Below are positions 32,819 through 44,296 of a stretch of DNA of 64,000 nt, piece by piece. The DNA lies in NCBI GenBank assembly GCA_010093705.1, contig MU006106.1, forward strand, positions 337,086 to 401,085, read 5' to 3'. The DNA is from Patellaria atrata CBS 101060 (taxonomy: Eukaryota; Ascomycota; Dothideomycetes; Patellariales; Patellariaceae). The translations under genes and the position numbers were made by a program. The notes beneath the pieces are model-generated. The model was given only the letters and a program-made list of their open reading frames with translations. It did no database searches and was not told where the DNA came from. Position 1 is the first letter of the stretch; each line of letters opens with the position of its first letter.

Positions 32819-34802
32819 CAGACTGTCAGGGGATTCTTGGGATTGGGGTAGTAGAATTCCTTTAGATGTTTATGAGATACCGAAATGAATGAGATTCAAT
32901 GAGCATGCGTTGAGTGTGTTGATGTACAGAAGATGAGTAGATCGCGTTCAAGGAGGATATACCAAACATTCGGAGTTGGGAACGATTCTCTGCTAATCTA
33001 CTTTCTGATTTATTTCCTTGTACTGTATTTCTCATTCTTTATGATGCTTTTATTTCATACTTTATTGTTCTCTTTTGATAATTCGATACCCTTAGTCGAG
33101 TAGAGAGCGGTGGGGCCTACGACATCCTCTAGCGACAGGACGTGAGACTGTTTGACGGTCTCCCGTTTTGCGTTTCACATCGCATTCTTTTCTTTTTTCC
33201 AGTAGAGACTTGGATTGTAGATAGTTCTGGACCATATGAGTAACAAAGTATGCGATACGATACACGCATCCAAGCGAGTAGTTGTGAAAACAGGAATACA
33301 TTTCTCTTAATCAGAGGTTACCTCTCAATATCCCATCTCCAAACCATATGAATTTTTAGGAAAGAAATGGAGAGTACGGACTACGGAGGAGGTGTAGGAG
33401 GATATGATTGAAATAGTGAACATAAGTTTAATCCTGACGAGCAAGGATAAATAACTGGAAATTCTCGGGAACGGGTTTTCCAACCTGACGGGTGGAACAT
33501 CCTCATCCTCTCGGCCAGCGCCGAGATGGTAATATGAGATGTATCCTTGTGTCAGGTGGAGTAAGTTTAGTGGCAGTCTCTCCTTTCATGGCTAAGGTCA
33601 TGCTGCTAGAAACCTCGGTCGAAGCGATATAATTTTGCAGCATACTCTATCAAACCTACCATATCAAGAGACAGTCATTTCCATTCTGACCTAATATTCT
33701 CCAATGAGCACCTAAGCCGACTGAGATGCGCCACAGTTCAAAGGGGAATGTTCGTGCACGGACCCTGCTCTCGCTGTCTTGCCTCCTTCCAGATACACGT
33801 GCTTCAGTGATTGGCCACGACGAGTCCAACTCAGATATCTGATCAATCACCTAACACGGCACCGATTTGAAGGACTCGAGTACTTTCAGTCTCTCCCTCT
33901 TCTAGCCCTAGATGTTGTGCAGACAAGCTTCCCAAGCAATCTGAAGGAGTGCTGGCGCTGAGTTCCCGATATGCTTGAATACCACAACCAAGACTCCAAG
34001 AGATCTTGTAAAGACAAGAGATTGCAAGAAAGCTTAGTTCTTGCTTGTGCAGGAATGATAAAATTGAACGTCACGTCTTGAACTTCGTACGTTAATTATA
34101 TCTACCCACTCCATAACGGTGGTTCCGTCTCGATATCGGCCCCATATTGACGGATGAAAACTTGAGCTGAGCCTCTGATGCAGGCAAACTCTTAGAAGCG
34201 TCCTCAGCCTTCCAGAAAGGATGTAGGCTGATTTGCAGGGTAGCTTGACCGCAGATGCCTGACTTGCTGCTGCTGCGCGCAATTTGAGTGAGACAGCACA
34301 AGAGACACCATAACCGGGTATTCGGTACTATATTTCTCATACTAATATGTACGGAAACATTCAAACAGAAATTAGAGATGCAGAAAGGGTAGAGAAGGGG
34401 TTATTGTTGTAAAGGCAGCCACGACGGAGATAATGGAACTAAAGCTTGTGACATGAGAATAACGACAGTTTCTCAAAGACCTTATCTGAACAGTGAATCG
34501 ACATACGCAGAACTGATGGCAGAAACATTGACAATAGGTTGTATTGATCCCGGTGGAGAATTGAAGACATCATACATCAAAAAGCTTGTTGCTAGAACGA
34601 CATATATGATATCAACGAAAGTATCTTCAGACCAAAGAAAATGTGCCTTGCTACCACATGTCTTTGCACGCCGTCCTTATACGGATGAAATAGTAAAGTT
34701 CCTAACGAGATCGGTTTACGTCCTCTTCCCCGATATAGTTTCTCTTTGTGGAACTACAATGATAAGTCAGAATGCGAGAAACTGTACTAACTTGATGGAC
34801 AG

Positions 34803-34922
34803 ATGCAGGGAGTTTCGCAACCGAGCCAAACGGATCCCCAATGGGGTTATTGGCCGGTTGACAGCGTTTTGAAAGATTTGATAGTCAACAAGAACGGCGA
34901 TTATTCGCTGATATCTTACTAA
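34803..34922 (+). other. Possible orphan C-terminal exon
   Basis: Preceded by an acceptor-like GATGGACAG, the frame encodes a protein-like end (QWGYWPVDSVLKDLIVNKNG, then DYSLISY and a stop). I could not find matching upstream exons or a family. It may be chance or the relic of a decayed gene. Confidence 0.2.
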
Positions 34923-35045
34923 CCGACTGCAAATCGGGTGTGGTAGGTTTTGGTTCTAGATGGAGGATGTTGAGGGTAAGAGATGCAGTTGGAATAACCA
35001 TGCTGAAGATGTTTTCATTGTCGTTTGATAGCCAATGATCTCTTA

Positions 35046-35053
35046 CACGTGGG
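35046..35053 (+). promoter_or_regulatory. CACGTGGG, PHO4/NUC-1-type E-box
   Basis: Exact match to the high-affinity core bound by the bHLH phosphate regulators Pho4 and NUC-1. It is about 850 bp upstream of the PHO84-type start codon, which is rather far. Confidence 0.35.
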
Positions 35054-35748
35054 CTTGGTATTTGCTCTTTCCTATCCAATCGTAAACATCAAAACGGAAG
35101 TGGCCAATATGGTCTGAAATTTCGTCAACCTCCGAACCTTAACCGGAACATATCTCACCCCGAGGGATGTCCCTCAACGATGCTCCCCCACATTTTACGT
35201 TGCAACATGAGATGATTGAGAGATGCCACGGATATCTTAGTTTCTCTTGGACTTTTCTTGTCGTTTCTTTAACCCGAGAAGAGTCTTATCTGCTTTCTTG
35301 GACCTTGGCTCTAACACATAGCCGGGGAATAGTGATGTCTTAGTTGCATCTTAAGATCCGCTTCTTGACTACATGTCAAAATTCTCACCCCTCGGGACAT
35401 CGCAGACAATTCCAGGGCTGTGATGAACATCCCACCATGACAATGCCGCGTTAAATCTTCTTTAACGAGATGTTGGTAGCATCTCATCTCCATACACGGC
35501 AAATTTTCCGCACCGAAGTAGCATACTGCGTGCAACTTCCCAGCATACTGATTGGACCCCGGTACAAGGCACCTTTGATCAGAGCCTTCTAGCATGGCTC
35601 ATTCTAGGGCCAGTCTATTTCAATTTTTAGCAAGACCAATTGCCTTTTTCTTTTTCATGATCTACCCTAGAACTAGGTACTGCACTTCCAACTTCGTGGC
35701 GCACATGCATTTTGACGCATCTGGATGCTACTCTACCTACCCCGTCGA

Positions 35749-35754
35749 TATAAA
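35749..35754 (+). promoter_or_regulatory. TATA box and CT-rich core promoter of the phosphate permease gene
   Basis: TATAAA 158 bp before the ATG, followed by about 130 bases of pyrimidine-rich sequence (35755-35890), the usual layout of strongly expressed filamentous-fungal genes. Confidence 0.5.
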
Positions 35755-35906
35755 CCTCTCAGTTTCGCTCCTCCAACTTTCCCCTCCGTCTTTCTCGTCC
35801 ATCTTTCTCCTTCCTCAGTATTTCTCCCTGTTCCTACTTTCCGTCACACTCCTAGGTAGTGGTATTCCTTCTTTCCTTCTAGCAATCTTATCAACCTAGG
35901 CCAACC

Positions 35907-37757
35907 ATGGCCAATCTTATGGTTAACCAGGTCGTCCACAAGACCTCTGGTGGAAATGCAGCCTTTCACAACTTTCACAATGACTATGCTCATATTGCTG
36001 ATCCCAATGAGCGGAGAAGACTCGCGTTAGCTGAGATCGACAAGGCACCATTTGGTTGGTACCATGTACGAGCTGTCGTTGTCGCCGGTATTGGTTTTTT
36101 TACCGATGCCTACGATATCTTCGCCATTAATCTAGCCATTGCAATGATGGGTGTCGTTTATTTCCAAGATCGGGCGACCAAGGCTGGTACCATGCCTACC
36201 AATGCGGATACAGCTATCAAAGTCTCGACTTCCGCCGGTACGGTTATTGGTCAGGTTGGTTTCGGTATTCTAGCAGATATCGTTGGTCGTAAAAAGATGT
36301 ATGGTGAGTAAATTGTCTTCTCCCGGATTTAATTCAATATCGTCTAACATCCTCTAGGCCTCGAGTTGATTATTATCATCTTCGCCACCCTTGCACAAGC
36401 TCTCACCTCTGATTCAGCTGCCATCTCATTCGTGGGTCTTATAATCTTCTGGAGAGTGTTAATGGGTATTGGTATTGGTGGTGATTACCCACTTTCTTCC
36501 ATTATCACTTCAGAGTAAGTTGAATGCTTCTATTGAACCTATACATAACTTAACTTGCATAGATTTGCGACAACGAAATGGAGAGGTGCTATGATGGGAG
36601 CTGTCTTCGCCATGCAAGGTATCGGGCAGTTTGCAGCAGCTATGATTGCACTCATCGTTACCGCTGGATTCAAAGAGTCTCTTCAAACCGCTAGTTCCGT
36701 CTCCGAATGCGATGGCGTCTGTCTCCTTGCCGTCGACAAGATGTGGCGGGTAATCATCGGCTTTGGTGCTGTTCCTGGTTGTGTCGCTCTCTACTACCGT
36801 CTTACTATTCCCGAAACTCCCCGCTACACCTTTGATGTTGCCCGTGACATTGTCAAAGGCGGTTCAGATATCAAAGCGTACCACGCTGGTGTTCCGCAAG
36901 GTCATCCCGACGAGATTGAGCGCGTCCGTGAGATGCAAACAAATGCCGAAAATCTTGAGATTCCTCAGGCATCCTGGCGGGACTTTTTCCGTCATTATGG
37001 CCAGTGGAGGCACGGCAAGGTTCTCCTCGGTACCGCGGGCTCATGGTTCCTACTGGATGTCGCTTTCTACGGTCTTGGTTTGAATAATTCTATCATTCTG
37101 CGCCAAATCGGATACTCCAAGGGCAACGATGTCTACAGAGTTTTCTACAACAACGCTGTCGGGAATCTCATTCTCGTCTGCGCCGGTGCGATTCCCGGAT
37201 ACTGGGTCACTGTTGCTACCGTTGACACTATCGGCCGCAAGCCCATCCAAATCATGGGTTTCGTACTCCTTACTGTTCTCTTCTGCATCATCGGATTCGG
37301 ATACCATCATATCGGTGAGAAGGGTCTATTTGCTTGCTACGTCCTCTCCCAGTTCTTCTTCAACTTCGGTCCCAACGCTACCACTTTCATCGTGCCCGGA
37401 GAGTGCTTCCCAACCCGCTACAGGTCGTCTTCCCACGGCATTTCCGCCGCCTCGGGCAAGGTCGGCGCCATCATCGCTCAAGTGCTTATCGGACCTCTTA
37501 GGACCCGTGGCGCACCTCCAGGGTCTTCAGACTCACCTTGGTTAAACCACGTCATGCAGATCTACTCTGTATTTATGTTCGCAGGTATTTTCACGAGTTT
37601 TTTAATCCCAGAGACGAAGAGGAAGACTCTGGAACAGCTGGCTGGTGAAGTGCCAGGCACGCCGGAATACGATGCCGAGGCTGTCGGAAATAGACCTGCG
37701 TTGAAGGGGAGCGATAATGGGAGTGGGGAGCATGTTGTTGGTGAGAAGGCTGTGTAG
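35907..37757 (+). CDS. PHO84: PHO84-type high-affinity phosphate:H+ symporter
   Basis: Major-facilitator permease importing inorganic phosphate with protons across the plasma membrane. Exons 35907-36303, 36358-36514, 36563-37757; 582 residues, the normal length. Introns are GTGAGT (phase 1) and GTAAGT (phase 2). The phosphate-symporter signature GIGIGGDYPLSSIITSE is rebuilt across exon 2 and 3. Other family blocks are FFTDAYDIFAINL in helix 1, GQVGFGILADIVGRKKMYG, the long central loop, WFLLDVAFYGLGLNNS and FIVPGECFPTRYRSSSHGIS. Twelve helices are inferable. The tail (about 530-582) is hydrophilic. Regulation by phosphate starvation is suggested by the CACGTGGG upstream. Other family members transport manganese or act as transceptors. 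Confidence 0.96.
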
Positions 37758-38500
37758 ACGAATCCTTACCCTTAATGGGCATCTTGTAATATATCCTAGC
37801 GTCTTTCATTTGGGGTTTAACGGTGAGGGGGTGGGTGTATAGATTGACGCTCGTTGTCTTGAAGGGGGGGAAGATGCCCCTGGGTTTCGCTATTGTAGAC
37901 CATGATACCGATATTTGATGACATGTTCACATCATAAGTTCTCGTTCGTTATTGTGCGTATCTAAGTGATGTGATGTGATGTGTTTGTTTCCAAACTCAT
38001 ATTCCAAAGCATGTGTCTCGAGAAGCTTCCCATCGTGAAATCTGTTCGTTCGAGGAATAGTGTACGAGGAATATAAAGGCCTTGTTCGACTGATGTCAAG
38101 GTTGAGGTGAACTTTTGCATGCTTCAAAACTTCATATTCATCGTTTCTGAGGCTTCATCGAGGTGGATTGGGAATTATGAAGTTTGGAGGGAATTAGTTG
38201 GGAACTATGATGAAGGTTTTTTTATTGAGAGGGTTTTTTGGTTGATGGTGTTGAGGAAGATGGTTGCCGGTCCAGTCATTACCTGAGGGGAGGGCGTAAG
38301 GTGAGGTGGTTTCACTGGATGACTTGGCTTCTTAATCTGTCTTATTATCCCTCCACTATTTTTTGAGGTGTTTCTATAATGTTCCTCTTTTTTTTTTCTT
38401 TTACTTCCATTCACGAAGCTCCGGTTCTGTTTCCCTCAGGACTCCCGAAACGACTACTCATATCTGTGGAAAGTTAATGCAGATCCCCAACCCGTCATCC
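37758..38500. other. Intergenic between convergent genes
   Basis: 743 bp between the 3' ends of the phosphate permease and dihydroorotase genes. No coding potential. Confidence 0.5.
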
Positions 38501-39792
38501 TCACTCCCACTCGACACTCCAAGTCCCCTGNNNNNNNNNNNNNNNNNNNNNNNNNNNNNNNNNNNNNNNNNNNNNNNNNNNNNNNNNNNNNNNNNNNNNN
38601 NNNNNNNNNNNNNNNNNNNNNNNNNNNNNNNNNNNNNNNNNNNNNNNNNNNNNNNNNNNNNNNNNNNNNNNNNNNNNNNNCCTCCTCACCTCCTCCTCCC
38701 CAACTACACCCCTCTCACACGCCTCCCCCAGCGCATCCAGCACAAGCGGGACAACATACGGCTGGGTAAATACCCCCGCAGCGACCCTCCTCGCCGTCTT
38801 CGCAACAAGCGGATGCGGCGCGGAATCGCTGCCCAGAAAAAACTTAGGGGACCCGGACACAGCGGTGCGGAGCAGGGCGTCTCTATCCCTGGGGGTCTTT
38901 GCGACAGGTTTGCAGAAACAGATAGAATCGGCGGCCCAGTCGTCCACGACGAGGCTCAAATGATGCGGTGTCACGGTGCCCGCTACAGTTGGGCCGCACT
39001 CGCGCACCGCGGCGACGGCGGCGGCGGTGGAGCAGTGCTCCAGCACGATCCTCAGCCGCGGGAAGGTGGCGTGCAAGAGGTGCAGCGTCGGCAGGAACTT
39101 TTCCTCCGCGTTTAGGACCGTGATGGCGCCGCCGGAGGGACATTCGCCGTGCAGGTTCAGCACGAGGCCTTGGCGTTCCATTTCTGCGAAGACGGGGAAG
39201 AAGGAGGTGTAGTCTGTCACGCCGGCGGAAGATTGGGTTGTCACGTTTGCGGGGTAGGATTTTATTCCTACGATGCCGGCGGCGGCGGCGGCGATGATGG
39301 TGGAGGGGGTTGTGGTGGCGTGCAGGAAGAGGGTCATTAGGAATGTTATGTCGGGGGCGAGGGATTGGAGGCGGACGCGGTAGGCGAGGGCTTGTTCGAC
39401 TGTGGTGATTGGGGGGTTGAGGTTGGGCTGTTGGGTTTAGGGTATGAGTATGGTTTGATGAATAGGGGGGGTTATGGTATGGGAAAGGGAAGAGATAGGG
39501 GGGTTACCATGACGTAGACGGTGTTTACACCTCCTTTGCCTTTATGGTTTGTTAGTATGGATCTTTGGTATCATCTGCTTTTCTTGTTTCTTTTTTGTTC
39601 TTATTTTCTATTTCTTTTGGTGAGAGAGGGCTCTTACGGATGGTTGGTGTGACGAGCTCCATCATTGCTCTATCCCTGAGATGAACTGTAGGAGTACATT
39701 AACATTGTGCTCATTCTATTTGAAGCTAGCTTCATACCATGAAAGTCTGCGGGAGCCGCGATTCTGGCTCCTTCGAGATGCTCTAACACCAT
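38501..39792 (-). CDS. URA4: Dihydroorotase, pyrimidine biosynthesis
   Basis: Zn-dependent amidohydrolase that cyclises carbamoyl-aspartate to dihydroorotate, third step of UMP synthesis, cytosolic. Exons (minus): 39792-39738, 39685-39638, 39539-39508, 39427-38501 (with a gap); about 353 residues as drawn. Spliced N-terminus MVLEHLEGARIAAPADFHVH then LRDRAMMELVTPTIRKGGVN. Metal ligands are visible: HVH of the first strand, the carboxylated lysine in GIVGIKSYP, His in LNLHGE and LEHCST, and the catalytic Asp in GSDSAPH. The single-chain, homodimeric type fits yeast URA4. Three small exons hide the N-terminus from simple ORF calling. The C-terminal 60 residues include 50 undetermined ones; the frame stays open through the gap and ends GTWSVEWE. 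Confidence 0.94.
38531..38680. other. Assembly gap (150 N)
   Basis: 150 undetermined bases in the last exon of the dihydroorotase gene. The frame is preserved across it as drawn. Flanking sequence is C-rich on the plus strand. Confidence 0.95.
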
Positions 39793-40420
39793 ACTGTGAG
39801 GTGTCTATTCTGTTCCGTATGCACGCAACTTCAAACAATTTGGGTGAGGCTTTTCGAAAGACTGGAGTTTCTAACCCGTATATGTAAATCCTTAATTATA
39901 TTAGCCAATTAAGTTCTTTTAATAGTGTTATAGTTGGGCTGGAAGGATTGAGGTTTGATTTTGCAGATAGCTGGAAGCTCTAAGCGACATCGCAACATCT
40001 GTTTGGTCCAACCCCTTTAGTTCTACACCCGATAAAAGGTCAAGGGATATCGTTTGAATATAAGAGGTAATGTATCAAGACGATTGAATTGCATGGTTGG
40101 GATTCTACGTATACAATGACTTGTAGTGATTCATAGAAAAGATATAATTCTATAGGATATACCCAAATATTCCGCTAACTGTTACACTAATCGTACAGGA
40201 TATGACATAGAGGTACGGTATAAAGGAGTAACAGAAAACAGTTAAAAGCCGCATACTGGTCCAAAAAGTATAGAAGACTGTTCTAACCCAAACCTTTTGC
40301 GAATATTGCGCCGACCGATGCAGTGAGAGTAGAATGCAATGCGCCCGATACCCTATACACCAAACACTTCTAATCAAAAGCGTAAAACCCTTTTTTAAGG
40401 TGCAGCAAAGGTAGTGACCT
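39793..40420. other. Intergenic, AT-rich
   Basis: 628 bp between dihydroorotase and MTM1, both on the minus strand. No gene seen. Confidence 0.5.
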
Positions 40421-41866
40421 CTACTCGTGCTGTGAGCGAGATTCTCTCCTTTCATTCATGCCACCCGCCATCTTTTTCCCTATCTCATAACTGCTGATCA
40501 TGATTGCGCAGGCGGGTGCAACTTTTAAGCATCTGGCTGCCCATCCCTTAAACAAACCAGACATGCCCTCTTCTTTCAAGATATGCCATAAGAATCGTGG
40601 CATTGCGAGATCTTCAGGTCGAAAAAAGTTTGCATTGGATACTTGCTGACTTGAATGCTTAGCGATCTGCTGACGTGTCTTGCCCACATCAAATGGAGTT
40701 GTGACGAGCGCTGCTACCGCTCCTGATGCTGCTCCCGCAATAAAAGAATCGACGAGGGTAGCGGTGGTATTTTCTTTTTCTCTACTTCTTGATCGGGACC
40801 TCCGGTCATCTCGCACACTAACACTGTCACGCCTGCCCCTTGATCTTTCCCGTACATCGGTGAGGACGTCCCGTCCACTTTCATATCCCCACCAGTAGAT
40901 AGCGGAGAACGGAACATCTCTCCATAAGGTAAGATTCAAGCCTCGCCAAAGACTTCTATAACCTTCAACTCCTACCATTTCCCTCAAACCATGTAATGTC
41001 TCTCTGAAGTGACCGGTCGGTCCGCTTGCGTGGTGGGCTGCTTGCATCCGGGTCCTGAACATCTCGATTGGCGAAACAGCTATGGCTGCGAGAATCCTAG
41101 CAAAAGATCCGGCAACAAGAGGTGCATATGCGTCATGGATTTTGAAAACTCCATGTGTGAGAGGGGAGGTCCGAGAAGTTCTCAACCAGTCGTATCCCGC
41201 GAAGTAAATGACATTTGCAGGAATAGCCATGACCAGGGTGGGAGATAAACCTCGCCACAATGTTCGCGGTCCTTCATTGCGCGCTATCTTACGGAGGCCG
41301 TCAAACGTGCTTGTGAAATTTTTCCTTTGCACTTCCTCTGCAGCACATGCGTCCAGAGCAGCAGTGGAAGAAGGTATTGAGGGAGAGGCAACACAGTATG
41401 GAGCATTATTATTGACCCAAAACACTTCGCGACAACATGCGGATATACCAAGATTGGGTGGGAGATTCGAGAATGATGAAACACCAGCAAGGTTGGTCGG
41501 TGATGGACGATGGGAGGGAGTAGATTGCGATTGTAGACGGACACGGACAACATCGAGCGGTGTAACTGTAAATATAGTTGTAAGACTTTGACTGTACCGC
41601 ACCTCGAGGAAATATAATTGAAGAGAGCAGGAGTATGTACCTAGTAAAGAAGTGAGGACACTCCCGGTAACTGCAGACAGCATCTTTTGTGTCATAGAGA
41701 TAGCCAGACCTGGATCTGTCTCATCGTCATCGCTTGGAGCCATCGTGGGTCCTATCTGATCGCGAGTGTGGTGTATCCTGTCGTGTCGTTGGCCACCGAG
41801 TTCTCCTCTTCTACCTTGCGGCAACTCGGGGTCTTCCGAGTCTTTCTCAAGAGAGGCGAATGGCAT
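40421..41866 (-). CDS. MTM1: MTM1/SLC25A39-type mitochondrial carrier
   Basis: Inner-membrane carrier; yeast Mtm1 is linked to manganese/SOD2 activation and its animal relatives to mitochondrial glutathione import. Exons (minus): 41866-41641 and 41565-40421; 456 residues. The 75-bp intron is a multiple of three with no in-frame stop, so it looks like coding sequence; removing it joins LTSLL to VTPLDVVRVRLQSQ, as the carrier signature requires. Three PxDxxR-type signatures are present: TPLDVVRVR, SPIEMFRTRMQ and TPFDVGKTRQQ. The first inter-helix loop is long with CCREVFW and two further cysteines (DACAAEE), a feature of this subfamily. A charged R/S-rich insertion lies before the third repeat. 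The start at 41866 is the first ATG; MAPSDDDETD downstream is an alternative. Confidence 0.92.
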   Translation of the reverse strand: MPFASLEKDSEDPELPQGRRGELGGQRHDRIHHTRDQIGPTMAPSDDDETDPGLAISMTQKMLSAVTGSVLTSLLGTYSCSLQLYFLEVRYSQSLTTIFTVTPLDVVRVRLQSQSTPSHRPSPTNLAGVSSFSNLPPNLGISACCREVFWVNNNAPYCVASPSIPSSTAALDACAAEEVQRKNFTSTFDGLRKIARNEGPRTLWRGLSPTLVMAIPANVIYFAGYDWLRTSRTSPLTHGVFKIHDAYAPLVAGSFARILAAIAVSPIEMFRTRMQAAHHASGPTGHFRETLHGLREMVGVEGYRSLWRGLNLTLWRDVPFSAIYWWGYESGRDVLTDVRERSRGRRDSVSVRDDRRSRSRSREKENTTATLVDSFIAGAASGAVAALVTTPFDVGKTRQQIAKHSSQQVSNANFFRPEDLAMPRFLWHILKEEGMSGLFKGWAARCLKVAPACAIMISSYEIGKKMAGGMNERRESRSQHE

Positions 41867-43526
41867 ATTGAGAGGTCCCCTCGCGCCGATTGATACAGGT
41901 TTTTATTTAAGGGAGTAATTGTCACCGTTCACGGTGCATTTTTGATGAGATGTGGAAAAGATAAGGGAGTGGTGACGGTAGTGATGGGCACATTCTATTT
42001 AGTGACGGAAGCTTCCACAGGCTCTAAACTTTTGTTCTTTGCGGAAATCGGGCGCGGTTCGGAGCTCTTCGGAGGTGACGTTACCGCCACAGCCGCCAAC
42101 TCTCGGTTAGACCCGGAGCAATCTAATCAGATTTAATCACTTTCTACCTAAGGAGAAAGAGAAATCTATTTCACTCTGGTTCTCAACAACGGAATAACCC
42201 TCATCATCTTCTACCCAGATCATCAAATCCAGCATCTTTGTATATTCATATATCTTTCGACGGCCAGACATTGATGGTGAGCGTACAGTGAGTGTATGGT
42301 GCTAGTATGGCTCGATAGTGCTGGCGACTGTTTGCCTACTTCCAGATACACCGCGACACATCCATTACTTAAGAGGTCTCGGAAGCCAATTTCTTTCATA
42401 CATACTCCGAATTGTTTCGTTAATTTATGAGGGGAGTTTGAGGTGCGAAGAGGTGAGGAGGCGCTACAGTGTCAAGCCACTATACGAAATTTTATATACG
42501 AAGTTTTTGACTGAGCGAGCATGAATTTTGCCATTTTTCAAATTGGACGGACGCGCATTATAAGCCATACAGTACCGTACAAAATCTTCTACCATCCGCC
42601 TCGCCCATTCAAAAGTGAATGACTGTAGCCGTACGGCAAAAAGCCCATTTATAGGCTGTAGCCTAAAGAGCCGATCAAAAACTGTACTGATATGTTGACG
42701 TACAGCCAGACCTAAACCCGTGCATGAATTGGGCAAGGCAGTCTGTACACCAACATGTAAGTCGGGCAGCCCTTTGTTTCTGCTGCGTCCGACGAAATCT
42801 GTGCTCGTGGAACAATTCCTTTTTGAGCCTTCTGCATAGAGCTCTAACAGTCGAGCGAATCAAATTGTGTAGAAGACCTATTTATCCACCCACTCAGAGA
42901 TCAAAGTATTCCATATCAAACACCTCATACTTCATGGTACCCGAAAAGACGTCCAGATACCTCCCTATTACAACTCGGACATACCAGATGCAAGTCATAT
43001 TGCATTCGAAGTAAGAAACAGAAGAGAATTACTTGAGTAGGGGCGTCTTGGTCTATATAAGCTAATGAAAAGCTGTTGGTATGAGCATCAAGGGGACTTA
43101 CTCTGGAATAACATGTTATCATGGAGAGCTGATACTGTTCTCGAGATTTTGTGACACTGTACAGTACCTCTTAATGATGCCGTTATTTTTGTCTCTTCGA
43201 AATATTCCTGAGAATAATACTATTGAAGATATGGACTCATGAGAGAGCTACACTATAACGGTCAAAGAAAAAAGACGGTAAGTATGTTTCGACTCCTTTT
43301 CAGCAGCGACTTGTCTATCTATATACGCTCTTTTCACCCTTTTAAGTTATCCGTGGTTCTGGTCAAACCAATCAAAAGGCTACCCGTGAGAACTCCTGGA
43401 CCACATCTCGAACTCTATTAAAGCATTGTCCCAAACAAACTCTAGCGCACACGCGCTTGGTAATAGATATATCAGCTTGGTAAAGCCGACTTCCAGAGGA
43501 ATCCGGGGGTCCGACATATATGATAG
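41867..43526. other. Gene-poor stretch
   Basis: 1.66 kb upstream of MTM1 with no recognisable gene. Short frames at 42464-42863 were inspected and not recognised. Confidence 0.4.
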
Positions 43527-44296
43527 TGGATAGGATATGATAGTAGCACCTCCTGGTACAAATTCAATCGAGATCTCGTTAAACTTTCAAAGCAGCTATC
43601 CGAAAGGAATTTCGTCACATAGATGCAGCAGATTCCTACAGCACTGAGGAGGAAGTAAGCATTGATATAAAGAAATCCGGAATTGCGAGAGAAGAGCTCT
43701 TCATCATTACCAAAGTACTTAATGAGTTGATAACGTTCCGACTGCATTTGAGCAGAGCTTCAAGAAACTTCAAGTGAAATATGTGGACCTGTGAGTGATA
43801 TGTTAGTCCAAACCGTCTCACTAGGTGCTACTAACATTGCTATACCTCAGTTATCTGGGCCATCCTCCCTATGCCCCCAAGGCACCTGCAGATCTGCAGA
43901 GCGATTGGTTGGAGATGGAAAAGCTCAAGAAAGCCGGAAACGCAAAGTCAATCCGCGTTTCTAACCATTTAAGGGAGCATTTGGAGACCATTCTCGAAGT
44001 GGTCACGATAAAACCCGCAATGAACTAGATCCATTTCCATCCATACCTTCAACGTGCGAATCGCTCCTTGCCTTGAATAAGAGTATGGCATCGAGGTAGC
44101 CAGTTTCAGCGGTGTGACACCCATAACCACAGCTAAAGGCAGCCTACTATATGAGCCCTTGTCCAATATCGCGGTGAAGCGCGGAGCCACGGAGGCTGCG
44201 GTATGGATAAAGTGTCAACTTCAGCAAAATGTGTTTCAGTCGTTAATATGGAACTCCCACCAGAAGGGAACCAAGAGATCACGGCGGTTGGATTAA
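43527..44296 (+). pseudogene. Aldo-keto reductase pseudogene
   Basis: Relic of an NAD(P)H-dependent aldo-keto reductase (xylose/glycerol-dehydrogenase-like). Recognisable pieces in order: IGYDSSTSWYKFNRDLV (43530-43580); after a frame change, KAAIRKEFRHIDAADSYSTE to TKVLNE (43589-43726), with the conserved HIDAADSY around the catalytic Asp/Tyr; SFKKLQVKYVDL (43756-43790); an intact-looking intron 43791-43850; YLGHPPYAPKAPADLQSDWL through KAKSI-like NAKSIRVSN to IKPAMN (43851-44025); a TAG at 44026-44028 where family members have the Gln of NQ; IHFHPYLQRAN (44029-44061); then in another frame EYGIEVASFSGVTPITTAKG to LIWNSHQ (44081 on). At least two frameshifts, several stops and a shortened middle. 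The stop at 44026 is explainable by C-to-T mutation. Confidence 0.85.

Larger units (their letters stand above)
32819..35906. other. Long intergenic region upstream of the phosphate permease
   Basis: 3.1 kb. No full gene recognised. One 40-codon frame at 34803-34922 looks like a C-terminal coding exon but has no convincing partner. The right end has a CACGTGGG element (35046-35053), a TATAAA (35749-35754) and a pyrimidine-rich leader before the PHO84-type gene. Confidence 0.45.

Noticed and set aside
35594-35899. 101-codon frame just upstream of the phosphate permease gene as a separate small gene or uORF
   Set aside because: It covers the TATA box and pyrimidine-rich leader, so most of it would not be transcribed; its hydrophobic look comes from CT-rich DNA.
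42464-42863. Minus frames as remnants of a gene
   Set aside because: No domain or conserved motif recognised; kept as gene-poor sequence.
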